From: Xanthobacter autotrophicus
GTDB taxonomy: Bacteria > Pseudomonadota > Alphaproteobacteria > Rhizobiales > Xanthobacteraceae
NCBI RefSeq assembly: GCF_030015065.1
Contig: NZ_JAIVFN010000008.1
Coordinates: forward strand, 1-64,000
Length of the DNA stretch: 64,000 bases
Direction: 5' to 3'
Notes under the pieces: model-generated
What the model was told of the DNA's origin: nothing
Seen by the model: only the letters and a program-made list of their open reading frames with translations
Databases searched by the model: none
In this document: positions 62,433-64,000 of the stretch, piece by piece
Layout: every line of letters begins with the position of its first letter
Numbering within the stretch: the stretch's first letter is position 1
Program-made: the position numbers and the translations under genes

Positions 62433-63461
62433 GTGAACCGCATTCTTGCCTTGACTGCCGCAGTTGCACTTGCGGCCCTGACCACGCTCTCGCCCGCCGC
62501 GCATGCGGCCGAGGTGCGGGGCGCGGGCTCCACCTTTGCCTATCCCATCATCTGGAAGTGGGCTGAAGGCTTCCGCGAGCGCACGGGCACCCTCGTGGGA
62601 TACCAGTCGGTCGGCTCGTCGGCCGGCGTCAACCGCATCAAGGACGGCGTGGTGGATTTCGGCGCAACCGACAAGCCGCTGAAGCCGGAAGATCTGGAGA
62701 AATACGGCCTCGGCCAGTTCCCCATCGTGTTCGGCGGCGTCGTGCCGGTGTTCAATGTGGAGGGCGTCGGCCCCGGCCAGTTGCGCTTCACCGGCGCGCT
62801 TCTCGCCGACATCTATCTTGGCAAGGTCGCGACCTGGTCCGACCCCGCCATCAGGGCCCTCAATCCCGACATCAAGCTGCCCGACGCCAAGATCGTGGTG
62901 GTGCACCGTTCCGACGGATCGGGGACCACCTTCAACTGGGTGTCCTACCTCGCCAAGGCGAGCCCGGAATGGAAGCAGCAGGTCGGCGAGGGCAGCGCGG
63001 TCGCCTGGCCGGTGGGAACGGGCGCACGGGGCAACGAGGGCGTTGCGACCGAGGTCAAGCGGGTCAAGAACGCCATCGGTTACGTGGAATACACCTACGT
63101 GGTGCAGGCCAAGCTCGCCTATGGCCTGGTGCAGAACCGGGCGGGCCGGTTCATCGCCCCGAGCGCGGCGTCGTTCCAGGCCGCGGCCTCGAGCTTCGAC
63201 TGGACCGCGGCGAAGGATTTCTTCGTGATCATCAACGATTCCGCCGCCGAGGATGCCTATCCCATCGCCGCCACCACCTTCGCCATCATGTACAAGGAGC
63301 CCAGGGTCCCGGCCAACAGCCGCGCGGCCTTCGAGTTCTGGCGCTTCGCCCTCGGCGAGGGTGAGAAATATGCATCGGAGCTCGGCTATGTTCCCTTGCC
63401 GCCGGCGCTGGTCCAGCAGGTGAAGGACTATTGGGCAAAGACCTTTAAGGGTGGCGTCTGA
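62433..63461 (+). CDS. pstS: Phosphate-binding protein PstS, second paralogue
   Basis: 342 residues with a Sec signal (ending AAHAAE). [52 protein letters not shown] and [10 protein letters not shown] are those of E. coli-type PstS. The start is GTG 62433 behind GGGGGAGG. No permease genes accompany it, so it may feed the PstCAB opposite. In arsenite oxidisers phosphate-binding proteins near aio genes have been proposed to help separate phosphate from arsenate; that is inference here. Confidence 0.93.
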   Translation: MNRILALTAAVALAALTTLSPAAHAAEVRGAGSTFAYPIIWKWAEGFRERTGTLVGYQSVGSSAGVNRIKDGVVDFGATDKPLKPEDLEKYGLGQFPIVFGGVVPVFNVEGVGPGQLRFTGALLADIYLGKVATWSDPAIRALNPDIKLPDAKIVVVHRSDGSGTTFNWVSYLAKASPEWKQQVGEGSAVAWPVGTGARGNEGVATEVKRVKNAIGYVEYTYVVQAKLAYGLVQNRAGRFIAPSAASFQAAASSFDWTAAKDFFVIINDSAAEDAYPIAATTFAIMYKEPRVPANSRAAFEFWRFALGEGEKYASELGYVPLPPALVQQVKDYWAKTFKGGV

Positions 63462-63486
63462 GATCACCGTGGGATGCCGGTGATCT
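63461..63486 (+). terminator. Hairpin after the second pstS
   Basis: AGATCACCG (63461-63469) and CGGTGATCT (63478-63486) pair over 9 bp with an 8-base loop. A short TTTT occurs 10 bases later. A weak terminator or attenuator before the arsR-arsC gene is possible. Confidence 0.45.
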
Positions 63487-63514
63487 GCGAGGCAGTTTTG
63501 GAGGGTGGTGTAAG

Positions 63515-64000
63515 ATGGATGAAACGAGGCTCAACGGGGAAGATGCGATCAGGATCTTCGATGCGCTGTCGCAGGGCACGCGTTTCGAGACCTATCGCCT
63601 CCTGCTGCGCTATGTCCCTTACGGACTCCCGGCTGGCGACATCGCCCGCCTTCTCGCTGTTCCGCACAACACCATGTCCACCCATCTCGCGTTGCTCGAG
63701 CGCGCCAACCTTGTGACGGCGCGCCGCGATGGGCGTTCCATCATCTATGCGGCGAGCCTCGTGCCCGCCGCCCCCATTCTCGGCCGTCTCATGGGCGAGA
63801 TGGGCTTCACGCTCACCGCGCGGCACGGCACCTTGCAATCCGCCTTTCCGCAGGTGCGCCCCGCGGCCGCGAATGATCGTGTCTACAATGTGCTGCTGGT
63901 CTGCTCCGGCAATTCTGCACGTTCGGTGATCGCCGAGGCGTTGCTGAACCGGGAAGGCCGCGGCCGCTTCCGGGCCTATTCAGCCGGCAGCCGGCCGAAG
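63515..64000 (+). CDS. ArsR-ArsC fusion: arsenic repressor joined to arsenate reductase (cut by window end)
   Basis: 162 codons are present with no stop before the window end. Residues ~10-90 are an ArsR-type winged helix ([40 protein letters not shown], wing [12 protein letters not shown]). Residues ~123-162 open a low-molecular-weight phosphatase-type arsenate reductase, [20 protein letters not shown], with the CX5R loop C130-R136. The usual ArsR metal-binding CxC is not seen in the DNA-binding helix. It would join sensing or repression with reduction of arsenate to arsenite in the cytoplasm. The ATG at 63515 follows GGAGGGTGG. Confidence 0.85.
   Translation, partial: MDETRLNGEDAIRIFDALSQGTRFETYRLLLRYVPYGLPAGDIARLLAVPHNTMSTHLALLERANLVTARRDGRSIIYAASLVPAAPILGRLMGEMGFTLTARHGTLQSAFPQVRPAAANDRVYNVLLVCSGNSARSVIAEALLNREGRGRFRAYSAGSRPK

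Overview
The window is GC-rich DNA with alphaproteobacterial gene content, and a Xanthobacteraceae-like member of the Hyphomicrobiales (Xanthobacter, Ancylobacter or Starkeya type) fits best. That placement is inferred from family resemblance only. The first 20 bases look like a leftover Nextera transposon end, so position 1 is probably a contig end.

Layout. 187-5040: aromatic amino acid operon (chorismate mutase, HisC-type aminotransferase, prephenate/arogenate dehydrogenase), then a DUF1007 and NicO nickel/cobalt pair. 5250-9686: fused indolepyruvate ferredoxin oxidoreductase, convergent with galU across a strong hairpin. 10197-12756: MltB-type lytic transglycosylase, an IS5-type remnant, several copies of a dispersed palindromic repeat, a small secreted protein and an orphan FNR box. 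12757-31946: a secondary-metabolism region. A RoxA-like diheme cytochrome c and a cytochrome P450 form an overlapping pair, with a LuxR-type regulator beside them. Divergent from these is a heme-peroxidase-fold protein that appears to have lost both heme histidines. It is followed by a 3080-residue highly reducing polyketide synthase ending in two condensation-type domains, and by a DevBCA-like HlyD/permease/ATPase exporter. This region is the best candidate for an undescribed system: I infer an exported lipid-like polyketide with oxylipin-style oxidative tailoring.

32012-33560 is a wrecked hpaBC-type locus (MarR gene, hpaC start, hpaB end, IS701-type remnant). 33902-37281 carries a DUF305 protein, a YVTN beta-propeller, an ECF sigma factor and its anti-sigma factor. 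37713-41645 is a sulfur module (sulfide:quinone oxidoreductase, two YeeE/YedE halves, a second SQR-like flavoprotein) with two matching 35-bp operator-like sites. 41865-49101 is cydABX-cydDC plus an FNR-family regulator, with a FixK/FNR-type box upstream of cydA. A duplicated and broken OsmC gene and a thiolase follow.

51223-64000 is an arsenic/phosphate island: aioXSR (sensing), a sigma54 promoter, aioBA (arsenite oxidase), convergent pstB-pstA-pstC-pstS, a second divergent pstS, and an ArsR-ArsC fusion cut by the window end. The oxidase makes arsenate, a phosphate analogue, so phosphate uptake and arsenate reduction genes beside it make physiological sense. Sulfide and arsenite oxidation together with a high-affinity bd oxidase suggest a chemolithotrophically versatile bacterium living at low or changing oxygen. 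No tRNA, rRNA or CRISPR array was seen.
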